Assembly: GCA_025200525.1 (NCBI GenBank)
Contig: CM045762.1
Coordinates: 1,736,001 to 1,800,000, forward strand
Reading direction: 5' to 3'
Source of the DNA: Camellia lanceoleosa
Lineage: Eukaryota > Streptophyta > Magnoliopsida > Ericales > Theaceae
DNA: 64,000 bases
Both the position numbers and the translations under genes were made by a program. The notes under the pieces were generated by a model. It was not told the origin of the DNA. It worked only from the letters and a program-made list of their open reading frames with translations, and did no database searches. Shown here one piece after another: positions 13,701 through 25,021 of the stretch. Numbering within the stretch: position 1 is the first letter of the stretch; every line of letters begins with the position of its first letter.

Positions 13701-16151
13701 AGCACCAAAGCTGCTTTTCATTTAATTTTAACTCTAATATGAGCCACTTCTGACATCTCATGAACATGTTCTCTTCTAGTTTTATTTTTTCTTGTCTATC
13801 CATGCACGTACATCACCAAACCATCCACATTGCTTTACTCTCATTTTCCCTCCAATTAGTGCCACTTCCAACATATCATGAATATAACGTTATAATCTAT
13901 ATCTTCACTTGTCTAGCCCTGGCTCCATCTCAACATCTTTATTTTGGCCATCCTCATTTGAATGTATTTGTTAATAGCTTTTAAACTAGATGATATTCCA
14001 CTCCACAAAGCTTTATTAAATCTCATTATTGCTTCATAGCCTTCATTTAACTAAGAAAAAAAATCTTCTCTTAACCTCTACTCAAGCAATTATTCGAAAA
14101 TTAATCTCATAAAAAATATACATTTATATATGTCATATAAAACTAATATGCACCACCAAATCTCAGCCCAAAATAAATTTATAACAATTTGTTTGACTTA
14201 TTACAACTCTCCAAAAATAAGAGTAAGATTGCATACATTTTTCCCTCTACAAACCTTGCTTTAGTAGGAACCTCGTGCATTAAGTCACCCTAGGTAGTTT
14301 GACCAATCTACCACAACAACAAGATTAGCCATCTATATAATACATGACTATAATGTGGGATAACAAGTAAACTAAGAGTTTAAGTTGCAAGGTAACATTG
14401 GGAGAGAATTATAAAGAGTATTTGGTCCCCCTAGTTTAAGAGTGAATTGATCCTACTTTTTGGCGAGTGAGTACCAAGGTACACCCATTAAAGTTAGGTA
14501 GTCCTTCTAAGTGAGTTGAGTCCCCAATTCACCCTTGCTACCTTTGTATGTTGTTATCAACTTTCTTTCATAACACAAGTTTGTCTTCTTATTAAAAAAA
14601 TTTAACATAACAAAATCAATTTGGAATTTGAGCTACATCATTAACATGTCTAATCAGTTTAGACTAAAAGTCCCTAAAAACTTGGGGAAAAAAATAATGA
14701 AGACCGGGTAAAAGTCCCTAAAAACTTGGGGAAAAAAATAATGAAGACCGGGGGGGGGGGGGGGGGGGGAAGGAATCCGCTACTTTTTCAAATAAATTAG
14801 TTTTTTTTTTAGTTTTTAGTGAACTGTTTTATTTTCATTTAAATTTTTGGGGCATTTAGACTAAAATTCCCTAAATTTTAAAAATAATGAATGAAAAGTT
14901 AAAGAAGTCCACTAAAGAGAAGAAAAAAAAAATTAAAAATCTACATCCAAACAGTATTGGCAATTTAATTTCTTCTAATCCAATTCTTACAGAAGTTTCA
15001 AGACTCTCAACTCCATCACATATATCAAGAAAGAATCAAATATGAAAAATGCCAAGGCTAGAGATGAAATATGCATAATTGATACAAAACTCCTACAGTA
15101 TTTGTTTTTACAAGGCAAGTAGTGAACTATACTAGTTCGTGAGCAATTCTAAGTAAGAAGCGGTTAAAAATATTTTTCTTTGCATGAATGACTAGAATCT
15201 CACTACGGTTCAAATCAACTATAGATTTCCTTTAAGAATATATCCAAAATCAATGTAAATCAATGTATCTTAAGCCAGGGAGCTGTTATTGTCATCAGAA
15301 AACACAGTTTAAAGTTGAGATTTCTTTAGGAACCAAAGAACACTACTTGATTATTGATCTAGTAGGTACCACACCGACTGCAGTTTTGTTCGCCCCCATC
15401 CCCTGCCCCCTAATTGGCATACTTGTCCACTTGCCAATATAATAATATGTAGTGCGAAAGGCAATTCAGTGCAAATCAGTGAGCAGTGACCAAGACTGAA
15501 ATTGCATAGCATTGTAAAAAAGTGCCGGAACAAAAGGAAACCCAAGTTTATCCAGCATCAGCAGCATTGAATAAAAACCAATTTCAATTTAGGTCAAAAA
15601 GTTAGGGTTTTGCAAAAGGGCACTATAATCAAGACACTAACTAGGTAGACACAGAAAACTGAGGCAAACAAAAAAAAAGAGTAAATTAGAAGAAAAACCT
15701 CGTTGACTTCCTCGGGAGGGGGAGGCGGAGGCGGAAGCTGACGAAGAGGGGGAGGAGGAGGAGGGAGAGGGAAGAAATGCTTTAATTTGGAGACATCAAC
15801 AGCGAGGTCGACACCACACTGAGGGCAAGAGAAGCGAGAGAGGCCATGAGGAACGTTGAGGATGGCCTTACATTGAGCGCAAGGAAGCTGGATCTTCGTC
15901 GGATCAATGCCGTGTGCTGGAACGCTTCGGTGTGGGGGAGCCCTCATCAGCTCCGGCGGCAGCATCTGAGGCAATTGACACGTAGGGCATACGAACTCCG
16001 TCAATCCAGGCCCCACATTCAAGATCATACGGCAACCTGCGCACCTTACTTGGCATCCTCCCCCTCCCGCTGCTGCTGCTGCCGGCGCCGGTGATGGCGA
16101 TGGTGTGGGGACCAACGGGGGAGGAGGAGGAGGCACCGATGGCTGCCCCAT
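1794..16151 (-). CDS. FGT1: FORGETTER1 / Strawberry Notch-type helicase-like protein, 5' part (exons 1-14)
   Basis: Exons: 15699-16151, 8292-8357, 7983-8156, 7774-7904, 7510-7586, 6756-6937, 6530-6607, 4772-4904, 3564-3624, 3402-3483, 2537-2662, 2275-2418, 2011-2110, 1794-1925. All have GT-AG borders and phases that join into one open frame of 646 codons, about half the usual length of roughly 1,270. The start is ATG at 16151. Residues 37-58 and 91-112 are two CxxC...CxxC zinc ribbons separated and followed by proline runs. A Walker A motif [11 protein letters not shown] lies at 248-258 (Lys255) and a DECH box at 360-363. From memory of the Arabidopsis protein, most blocks align closely. Arabidopsis FGT1 is a nuclear SNF2-like co-factor that keeps nucleosomes open at heat-memory genes with BRM and ISWI remodelers. 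The PHD finger and C-terminal helicase half are outside the window. I see no disabling change. Confidence 0.93.
4706..4742. repeat. C-run followed by CA microsatellite
   Basis: Sixteen C residues are followed closely by a CA repeat, inside intron 8 of the FGT1-type gene, just beyond the exon 8 splice donor. A shorter CA repeat sits near 3,283-3,300 and an AT repeat near 4,228-4,244 in the same gene. These are ordinary simple repeats. Confidence 0.9.
5391..5960. mobile_element. Relic TIR element with GTGTC-rich ends
   Basis: The right end (about 5,925-5,957) reads as repeated GTGTC/CGTGTCC words. The left end (about 5,410-5,460) carries inverted, degenerate counterparts. The same kind of end, with GTGTCC repeats next to a CTATGTAGCAC terminus, is seen intact at 38,391 and 43,865. 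I infer a short, old non-autonomous relative of that element inside intron 7 of the FGT1-type gene. No target duplication was found. Confidence 0.4.
9250..10690 (-). mobile_element. RTE-clade LINE, 5'-truncated and decayed
   Basis: On the minus strand, in order, the fragments give the RT fingers region ([16 protein letters not shown], near 10,600-10,660), then a reverse transcriptase core (LEKAYNRV near 10,320; [20 protein letters not shown] near 10,120-10,180), a catalytic FADD (near 10,055), a thumb-like block (about 9,614-9,952) and the C-terminal block ending in [10 protein letters not shown] (9,284-9,517). The 3' end holds the GGGGTCGGCTAC word typical of plant RTE LINEs. Several frameshifts and stops break the frame, for example a stop just before the CMFFADD block, so it is not functional. 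The 5' end, with any endonuclease, is missing. It lies in the same orientation as the host gene, inside intron 1. Confidence 0.85.
12540..12757 (+). mobile_element. Probable 3' tail of an L1-type LINE
   Basis: This GT-rich stretch ends in a phrase like aataaaaatttgtttacttatc followed by an A run. That ending is typical of the 3' ends of plant L1 elements. No coding part is attached, so it would be a strongly 5'-truncated copy. Assignment rests on the tail alone. Confidence 0.4.
14665..14769. repeat. 44-bp exact tandem duplication plus about 20-G run
   Basis: Positions 14,665-14,708 and 14,709-14,752 are identical. The second copy runs directly into an uninterrupted G run ending at 14,769. 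This lies inside intron 1 of the FGT1-type gene. An exact duplicate beside a long homopolymer may be real slippage or a sequencing or assembly artefact. Confidence 0.85.
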
Positions 16152-16476
16152 TTCTCAAAAAACCCCTCTTTGGAATTGGAATTGTGTTATGCACAATACA
16201 ACACTAATACTTATAAATATACACACCCAACCCAACAACCCAACTGGAAGAGATGTAGTACAATTTCAAGTATCAGATGATGACTAAGGAACGAGGAGGG
16301 TTGCGTTGGGTTGGGTTGGGTTGGGGAGTTTTAGAGCGGCAAAAAGGTTGTTTGCGGTGTCGTCGTTGCCCCTCTCTCTCTCTCTCACTTGGGTTTCGTC
16401 CTGATTTTTGCAAAAGCAGACAACTCGTATGCCAATTGTACTTAAAAAAAAAAAAAAAAAAAAAAACTAATCAGAA
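16152..16476 (-). promoter_or_regulatory. Upstream region / 5' UTR of the FGT1-type gene
   Basis: Only about 325 bp separate the ATG at 16,151 from the inner edge of a MULE terminal repeat at 16,477. The stretch holds a pyrimidine-rich (TC)n patch near 16,373-16,387 (GA-rich on the coding strand) and a long A run near 16,444-16,466. I cannot identify a TATA box with confidence. The promoter therefore either fits into this short space or extends into the transposon. Confidence 0.45.
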
Positions 16477-19400
16477 GAGAAATTCTATTTCCACCGCGCT
16501 AATAAATTCAGTGAACTGTATTTGGTTGGAGTTTTAGAAAAAGAATTTAAAAAGAAAAAAAAAATGTATAAAATTATGTTATTTTTTTTATTTTTTTTTA
16601 AATTTCTTTTCAAATCTCCCAATCAAACACAGTATTAATGAAAAATTAGATTAATAACAATTATATCTTAATTAAAAATTACTATAATAGCCATTGATCA
16701 ATACTCCTAATATTATATATACAAATTCTCTATACATATCTTTTAGAAATAAAAATATCTTAATATACACTTTTTGAAACAAAAAAATTAAACCCTAATT
16801 TTTTTTTTTTTGTAGTCACTTTACTTTTTACATACTCTGTACTCCTCTCTATTATTTGCAAACAAAACATCTCCAATATTGCTTTAATCTTTAAGTTTAT
16901 ACTCAATTATTAACTTCATTTAATTATTAGTTCAACAATTTTTATTTGATTTTGATATAGAAGAGTTGCAAACCTATGACAGTTCAAACTCAAGTAATGG
17001 TGACAGCAAAATCAGTATTGAAAAGGTAAAATCGTGTAATTTTATTTTATTTTTTTTTTTTGCGTTTTTTAGTCGGAAACGCAGTGCCGAATTTGTTAAA
17101 TTAATTCGGTAATCAAATACCGAAATAATATGAATAGTTCGCCACTAGAATTACGATTTTTTAAATTTATTTCGGTTGTAGAGTGCCGAACAAAATTAAT
17201 ATTTTCGGTGCTAGAATGCCGAATTTTGTTATTATTTTCGTTTTTTATGGCTGAATTTTTTTATTTACTTCGGCTCTGTATAACCGAATTAAAATTTTTC
17301 CCCTCTTCTTTAGATGGCATGCACTGAAGAACCGAAGGTTCGATCAGATATTATGGTGGATTGTACTAGTCATTTTACAACTAAACAAGTAATTTTTAAC
17401 ATAAAATTTGTAAGTTCATAAATTTGTATTAGTTAGTTTGTTTAGTTTGTTATTATGAAAGTTATGTGACATCATATATAGGTTTTCGACAACAAAGATG
17501 AATTACTCGCTTGGGTACGAGACATTGGAAGGATAAATGGCTTTATTATTATTATAAGGACATCGGATTATGGTGGCAGTCGTAAGAGACCAAGAATTTA
17601 TCTTGCTTGTGAGCGGAGTGGGAAGTATAGATTGCGTAAAAAGTTGAAAGATGGCCCAAAAGACTTATTGAGACAAACTGGTACGAAGAAGTGCGAATGT
17701 CCATTTAATTTGAGGGCATTCAAGTTGAAAACAAACGATGAATGGACATTGAATGTAGTTTGTGGGCTGCATAATCATCCAGCTGCGGAGCATCTCCAAG
17801 GACATTCATATGCAGGGAGATTGTCAGCTAATAAAAAGTCGCTATTAGTTGATATGTCAAAGAGCTTAGTAAGACCAAAAGAGATACTCATTACACTCAA
17901 ACAGAGGGATGCCCTTAATATGAGCACAATAAAGACAGTTTACAATGTACGATATCGATGTAGGGTTCTACAGAAAGCTGGTAGATCCCAGATGCAACAA
18001 CTGTTGGGTGAATTAGCGAAACATAAGTACATTGAGCGTCATCGATGTAAGGAAGGCTCTATGACTGTCACAGACTTGTTTTGGGCACATCCAGTGAGTT
18101 TGGATTTGCTTCGTACATTTCCTCGAGTGTTGATTATGGATTGCACATATAAGACGAATAGATATCGGCTTCCTCTTCTTGAAATTGTGGGAGTAACATC
18201 AACTCATATGACATTCTTCGTGGCTATCGCATACTTGCAAACTGAGCGGGTTGATAATTATGCATGGGCGTTACAAACATTGCGTGATCTTATGGACGAC
18301 AGTGTTTTACTTGAAGTTATTGTCACAGACAGAGAGCTTGCTTTGATGAATGCCATTGACAACACCTTTCCGAATGCTCGACATTTGTTATGTCGTTGGC
18401 ATATTAATAAGAATGTATTGACAAAATGCAAGAAAATGTTTGAGACAAAAGAAAAATGGGTCAAGTTTAACACTGCATAGAACTATTTGATATTGTCATC
18501 GACTGAAGAGGAATACAATGATCACCTTGCAATACTACATAAGGATTTCAGTAACTATTCGAAGGCAATCAAATATGTTACTGTGAGTTGGTTGAATCCG
18601 TATCAAGAAAAATTCATTGCGGTACATACAGACATGTGTATGCATTTTGGCAATGTTACAACCAATCGGTAAGATTTGTTTCTTTTTTTTTTAATTTATT
18701 ATAAATCATATTGTTATTTTTAATTATTATGCTTGACTATTTTGGTTTACATCCATATAAACAGGGTTGAGAGTGCTCATGCTAGATTGAAGAGGCAATT
18801 AGGTTCAAGTCAAACGACATTTGAGATTTCATTTGAAAAAATACATTGTCTACTTGAGTTGCAGCACATTCAAGTTAAAACATCATTCGAGAAGAGTTTG
18901 ACAACTGTACAACACCAATTCAAACCTTCTCAGTTCAGAGAGCTCCAAGGTAATATGTCTATTTGTGCATTGGAATACGTGTTAGCAGAGAGTAAGAGAG
19001 CAAATTCAGTTTGAATTGATGTTGCAACATGTGGATGTGTTTTTAGGCGCACACATGGTTTACCTTGTGCTCACGATATTGCAAATTACACGAGACAAGG
19101 CCGTCCTATTCCACTCAGTAGCATACATGTACATTGGACGCGCCTTACTATATGTGTGCATAATCCGAAGGAACAGAAGTTAGAATTGACTTGTAATGCA
19201 ATTGTTTATTGTAATACTCCATATAAGGCAATTGTTTTGTTCAGCTATTTAGCTAACAAAATTTATGAAGACCCAACTACTAAGCTAACAATATCATATG
19301 AAAATACTAATACTGCACAGTTTTTTGTTTCTATTGTTATGCATTAAATTTGGGGGGGGGAAATAAATAAACATACCCATAAAATAAAATTGTTGGAAAA

Positions 19401-20195
19401 GAACCTAAAGTAAAACAAATATTGGTGGCCTATGTAACCTGATTCTATATAATAATAAATAAAAAAAAACCATTCGGCACTTCAGGACCGAACTTACAAA
19501 AATATTTTAACAATTATGTGCGGAAATTATTGTATTTATTCGGAATGAGATCACCGAAAATATAGAATAGATTTGGAAGTCAAACTACGAAGTTATGTGT
19601 TTTTTTCGGCATTTGTTGGACGAAATTATACATAATATTCAGAAATCAAATGCCGAATGAAACACGCATATTTGAAAACCCAGTGCCGAGATCTACACAG
19701 CACTTCCAGCTACGGAAAAAACATACTTTCATGCCAATGGAGTGAAGAGAGATCCGAAAATTGTCAATCTAATAACAAAATGATAAATGTAATAATAAAA
19801 TTGAAAAATTTCTTACCTTAAACAAGGTTTTCAATAGTGTTTAGTAGATATTCAATGGAGCTCTTGAAATCTTCAATGGAGGTGAGGAAAGTGCCAATTT
19901 TTTTTTTTTTTTGGTTTCCTGTTTGAACTTCTTCTTCTTCCTTCCTGTTTCAAGTAGAAATGTAAATTGGGGTCACTTTGGTCTTCACGAAAATGGGTGA
20001 AAGTAGAATTGTAAATTGGGGTAAATTAAAGTGTGTGTATTTTGAGAGTAAAGTGTGTGTACATATGAGTGAAGGATTTATTTGTAATTTTAAGGATGTG
20101 GGTTGAGATAATTACTTAATAATTAAATTAATAGAGATGTGTATTGAGAAAATATTTGCCCTGAGTTTATTAGGGTGGTGGAAATAGAATTTCCC
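16477..20195 (+). mobile_element. Mutator-like element (3.7 kb) with broken transposase
   Basis: The ends are terminal inverted repeats of about 34 bp. The left end starts GAGAAATTCTATTTCCACC, and the right end, reverse-complemented, starts GGGAAATTCTATTTCCACC; about 30 of 34 positions match. Inside each end are subterminal clusters of TGCCGAA/TTCGGCA words (17,080-17,290 and 19,470-19,690). A transposase pseudogene lies between. I found no matching target duplication: the flanks read taatcagaa and tagaattat. The element sits immediately upstream of the FGT1-type gene, so its right-facing gene is divergent from it. Confidence 0.8.
17314..19347 (+). pseudogene. MULE transposase, broken by in-frame stops
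   Basis: Exons 17314-17388, 17482-18668 and 18765 to about 19347 join with GT-AG introns. The N-terminal half has a zinc-binding DNA-binding block (CECPFNLRAF...HNHPAAEH). The MULE transposase core has the first acidic residue in LIMDCTYKTNRYRLPLLEI (about 18,135), the second in VTDRELALMNAI (about 18,330) and the CRWHINK block. A C-terminal CGCVFRRTHGLPCAH SWIM-like zinc motif lies near 19,035-19,080. In-frame stops at 18,478 (TAG, where Trp is expected) and about 19,012 (TGA) interrupt an otherwise continuous frame. The family catalyses cut-and-paste transposition. This copy cannot make a full protein. Confidence 0.85.
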
Positions 20196-20538
20196 TAGAA
20201 TTATGCATAATGCTTATGAATTGCCAGAATTTTTTCATTTAATCACTAATAAATTTGACAATTTATATTTTCATATTAAATTTTTGTCACTCTTCGTAAT
20301 AAAATAAAAAAATTCACTTTTAAGTTCGACAGTACTATTATATTTTTTTGTAATAAATAAAAAAAAATATACTTTTAAGTTCTACTGCATGAAACTGGGA
20401 AAAAAATACTAAAAATATTGGACTTTTTTTTATTTTAATCAATTTTTTTTTTCACTTTTTATAATTTTTTATCTTGGACAAATCTGAAAAATAAATAAAT
20501 TTATCACAATTTTTTAAAAGAACCACTAAACAAAAAAA
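20196..20538. other. AT-rich spacer between two MULEs
   Basis: These 343 bp are AT-rich with several T and A runs and no open frame. They end in the 10-bp word AACAAAAAAA, which is repeated directly after the right end of the next element and is read as its target duplication. Confidence 0.6.
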
Positions 20539-21071
20539 GGCTCTTTTTTGAAAAATCTTATTTGTAACTGTTTCATTCCATAAAACCCAAACTATTTCTG
20601 AATATTCCATTAGGTCCATTAATTGTAAAAGGACGAAATAACCCTCCTCCGCCTTTCCCGCGTGTAACCGATTCTACAAAATCCATTCCCATTCCAACTA
20701 TTCAATCCACAAAATTTCCAAAACAAAAACTGAATCCATGAAATCAAATTTACATCGCCTCTAGTAACCCTAGATTCACATCGCCTCACCAACGTCGTGG
20801 TTGTCGTCCACCGTCCACCGTCGACCCCAGATTCCTCTTCATCTCACCGCTGCGAAAGTTCACATCGGAAGGAGGGTGTTTCGTCGTTCGGAAATTCGTG
20901 TCATCGCATTGAGTTTATTTCATCCACTGAGTGTCATCCATACCCACCAACCATGAGGAAGAAAAGTAAGCAATACCATTACACCTTCTGCTTTTCAATC
21001 ATAATGTGATCACCAATGTATACATCTACCTTCTAGTTTTCGAATTTGAATTTGTAAACATAGATGTTCTC

Positions 21072-21800
21072 GGAATTGATTTTGTAAACATAGATGATGT
21101 GAACATTCACACTAGTGTTGATTACTGGGTAAACTTACATTAGTAGTCACTGATGTGAATATTCACATCAGTGTATAATGATGTGAACATTCACATTAGT
21201 GTATAATAATGTGAATGTTCACAATACTTTCACTGTTGATGTTGTTGATTGTTGATGTCCACAGAACCCCCAAACTTCACTCAACAATGTGATGGAATAT
21301 GATGTAAATATTCACATTGTGACATCAATGTCCGACTTGTTTGTGTTGTTGGGTGTTATTTGGTGTTGTTGGTTCCACCATTTGATTTTTAGCAAATTAT
21401 AGCATAATGTGATCACCCATATAAACATTTACATTGCCTTGTAACTGTTGTTTTCGAAATTTATTTTGTAAACATAGATGATGTGAACATTCACATTAGT
21501 GTTGATTACTGGGTAAATTTACAGTAGTAGACACTGATGTGAATATTCACATCAGTGTATAATGATGTGAATGTTCACATTACTTTCACTGTTGATATTG
21601 TTGATTGTTGATGTCCACAGAACCCCCAAACTTCACTCAACAATGTGATGGAATATGATGTAAATATTCACATCATGTAACTGGTGTTGTTTTCGGAATT
21701 AATTTTGCAAACATTGATGATGTGAACATTCACATTATTATACTGGGTAAACTAACATTAGTATACACTGATGTGAATGTTCACATTACTGTCAATGCTG
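21072..21800. repeat. Palindrome array 1 (first intron of the protease gene)
   Basis: About 11 copies of the GATGTGAACATTCACATC-type palindrome occur here. Positions 21,148-21,173 form a perfect 26-bp palindrome and 21,531-21,558 a perfect 28-bp one. About 240 bp (21,072-21,322) are repeated at 21,466-21,677 with few changes, so part of the array grew by duplication. Confidence 0.9.
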
Positions 21801-22615
21801 ACTGTTGAATGTTGTTTGGTGCTTTTGGTTCCATCCTCTGTTTTTCAGCCAATTATATGTTCTTATTTGAACACCCAGGTCTTCCCCATAGATTTGATGG
21901 CAAAGCGGCGAGGAATCTGTGCAAAGCCAAACTGATCAAACAAATTGTTCTCAAGAAGTGAACATGAAAAAAGTTAACTACCGGTCAAATATAACTGGAT
22001 TGGTCAAATTGTTAAAGGATACAAAATTTACAAGTGGCCAATTGAAGTGCCTTAGAAAAACACCGTTTTGGCCATTGTTTGATTGCTTGATCAGTAATGA
22101 AGTCGACCTCAACCACTGCATGAAATATGATGATGTCATTGTATGTATAGTACAGACATTCAAGCCATCTAGTGGGAGGTTTTACATTGGAGATAAGAAC
22201 ATCCAGATTTTTAGAAGCGACGTATCACTGATTTTTGGGGTGGACTGTGGCACCAAGTCGATGGACCTCTCTTACAGTGCAAAACCAACAACCAGCACCA
22301 TACACCGAATGTGCAAGGATGTTAGTCGGTTAAGTGCTGCCAAAATACGAGAAATTCTGAGCGAAGCATTGAAGGGCACAAAGAAACAAGACAATGAAGA
22401 GGTCGCAAGATTAGTTTGCATGTATGCATGTGTCAAGCTATTCTTTTCTATATCGGGAAAAACAATTGGATGGGCTTTCTACTCATACATGGACCCATTA
22501 GACAAGATGATCGAGTATGATTAGGCTGAGAGCATCCGGGCAACCCTGATGGGTTCATTGGGCCAAAATTGTGGAAAACCAAGACAAGTCACCGGATGTG
22601 TGATGTTGTTAATGG

Positions 22616-23420
22616 TAAATCTCATAAAACTTATTCTATGTTTAATATGAACATTTACGGGGTCTGCCCACTCTGATCTAAATGTTCACATTACTGGGCA
22701 ATGGTGTGGAAGTTGACATCAGTGATGTAAACATTCACATTACTGTTAAGTAATGTACAAACACACATTAGTAAACGCTGGTGTAAACATTCACATCAGT
22801 GTAGATTGATGTGATATTAGCACCAAAACAAATGTGGAACATTCACATTACTGATGTGAATGTTCACATTACTGGGCAATGGTGTGGAAGTTGACATCAG
22901 TGATGTAAACATTCACATTGCTGTTTAGTAATGTACAAACACACATTAGTAGACACTGTTGTAAACATTCACATCAGTCTAGATTTATGTAATGGTAGCA
23001 CCAAAACAAATTCGGAACATTCACATTACTGATGTGAACATTTACATTATTAGGCAATGGTGTGGAAGTTGACATCAATAATTTGAACATTCACATTACT
23101 GTTCACTAATGTATAAACACACAGTATTAGCCACTGGTGTAAACATTCACATCAGTGTTAATTGATGTAAACATTTACATTACTGCCCAGTGGTGTAAAC
23201 ATTCACATCAGTGTTAATTGATGTGAACATTCACATTACTGCCCAGTGGTGTAAACATTCACATCAGTGTTAATTGATGTAAACATTTACATTACTGCCC
23301 AGTGGTGTAAACATTCACATCAGTGTTAATTGATGTGAACATTCACATTACTGCCCAGTGGTGTAAACATTCACGTCAGTGTTAATTGATGTGAGCATTC
23401 ACATTACTGATATTTGTTAT
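22616..23420. repeat. Palindrome array 2 with 56-bp higher-order unit
   Basis: The array fills the intron between the exon ending at 22,614 and the exon starting at 23,430. About 20 palindromes are present. From 23,136 to about 23,415 a unit of 56 bp holding two palindromes is repeated five times in tandem, alternating ggtgtaaacattcacatcag and gatgtgaacattcacattac forms. Confidence 0.92.
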
Positions 23421-24808
23421 TTGTTTCAGCACTGGTTGTGTGAGCATACAACAATGTTACAACCCTCCAACCCCAATGCCATTCCGCGATTCGTAAAGTG
23501 AGACCTCACAGCCTTACATAGCAACATGAAGTCCATATCTTTGGCTAAGCTTTGGTTTAAATGAGGTAGAAGTACAACCAAAAATATTGCGCCCATTCAC
23601 ATAGTGAGACAATGAACTATCTAACTAACATACTATCTCCAACTGCAGGTATATGGCGGCGAGCTAATGGCATCCCTAACTGAAGCGAAGATGTACTATC
23701 ATACAAAATTGAATGTGGAGCCAAACTTGAGATTTTGTCAAGTGCACCAGCAAAGAAAGATGAAAGCAAAGACAATCAACGCAGTGACGACAGGGATGGA
23801 TTTTCTGTCGATACAATGGATGAATGATGTTGGACATGATGTCAACCCCAGCTGTAGCACCCCCAATGTCGAGAGAGGTATCATCATAGCACAACCAACT
23901 GAGCCGGACATTGTGGAAGTACTTATAAAGGAAAACGAAAAAGCTTGGGGTCTTGTACGATAATGGGAAGCGAAATACAAACAGTTGGAAGAATCATGGG
24001 AGTTGAGGGCAAGGGTGATTGCTGCCCTTGAAGCCAAACTATTTGACCAATCGGGCCCATCCAATATGGACATAGACATGAAGACTTGCATGGAGTGGAA
24101 AGATACAGAAATTCAGCGGCTGACAAAGTTGGTAATCAACTTGGAATGTGAAAAAACAATTCTTCAAGACCTTTTTAACGATCAGTCCGTCCACATTATC
24201 ACTCAAGTTAAAGCACAAAAGGCTCATGACAGCCTTAAGAAGCATCCCACTGCAGCATTGGAACACATTATCAGCCCACCATCGAGGGTAAAGCGCATAA
24301 AGTAAAAGGTAAGGAAAGAACACCGGTTGGATGAGTTTGAATACCCCAACTTACTTGGTTAAAAGAAAGGGAAAAAGGGAGCCGAGGAGCAATCCCATGC
24401 AGTCCAAATTACACAAGATTTATACAAGCAACCACAAACAAAGCAGCTAACAAAGTACAAAAAGTTAATCTTGAACAACAAACTGAAGGTTTGGGCCAAC
24501 ATGAACAAACTCAACAAGCAGAAGGTCCAAACTTTGCACAAGAACGGCGGTGATGAGTAAGTGATCTTACATATCCCCAACTGATTTTTTTTTTTTTGCT
24601 CATGTTCAGTTCACATACATACTTAATAAATTTGATCATTTCATAAATGTGTAATGTTGACATTAACGTTTTTCTGTAATCACAATGCACAGGTTGCTAG
24701 TGTGGCGAGGGGACTCAAAGACTAAAGATGTGTATTTTGATGACATTATACACATCATCAAGGAAGAATCAATAACCAACAACATATGACAACTGTAAAT
24801 GTGTACAA

Positions 24809-24845
24809 AACACACACACACACACACACATACACACACACACAC
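24809..24845. repeat. CA microsatellite
   Basis: A (CA)n tract with one TA interruption lies in an intron of the protease pseudogene. Confidence 0.95.
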
Positions 24846-25021
24846 TGTAAAGACACTGCAAATAATGTACTGCCACCCCTCTGTTTCTGCAGGTGATAGA
24901 TGCATATGGTGAAATCCTATTTGAACTACAAGGACTAGTCAACCCAAGTTTGGAGGATTCATCATTCATCTTTACAAGCACATGTTTGGTAACCACTAGC
25001 CTTTTGCTTTGTTTATGTTTC

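Larger units (their letters stand above)
8358..15698 (-). other. Intron 1 of the FGT1-type gene (7.3 kb, TE-bearing)
   Basis: The intron is bounded by GTTTTT at the exon 1 side and TTTTAG at the exon 2 side. Exon 1 ends in Glu-Val-Asn-Glu and exon 2 resumes in phase 0. It contains an RTE LINE (about 9,250-10,690), an L1-like 3' tail (about 12,540-12,757) and a short tandem duplication with a long G run (14,665-14,769). The rest is AT-rich with no open frame I can support; the frames at 13.2, 13.8 and 15.4 kb have no family features. An intron this long near the 5' end is a common place for TE accumulation. Confidence 0.85.

Noticed and set aside
15846..16287. Plus-strand frames opposite FGT1 exon 1
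   Set aside because: They are antisense shadows of the proline- and zinc-ribbon-coding exon, which has clear family features on the minus strand.
16477..20195. Target duplication for the first MULE
   Set aside because: Flanking 9-mers taatcagaa and tagaattat do not match, and shifting the borders by one or two bases did not help.
20797..21009. Frame of 70 codons at the left side of the 10.8 kb MULE
   Set aside because: Reads as Ser-rich translation of a 5' UTR. The likely real start is the ATG at 20,953 with a GTAAGC donor 13 bp later.
21072..23415. CRISPR-like array
   Set aside because: Repeats are palindromic with short, non-unique spacers, lie in plant introns, and there are no cas genes.
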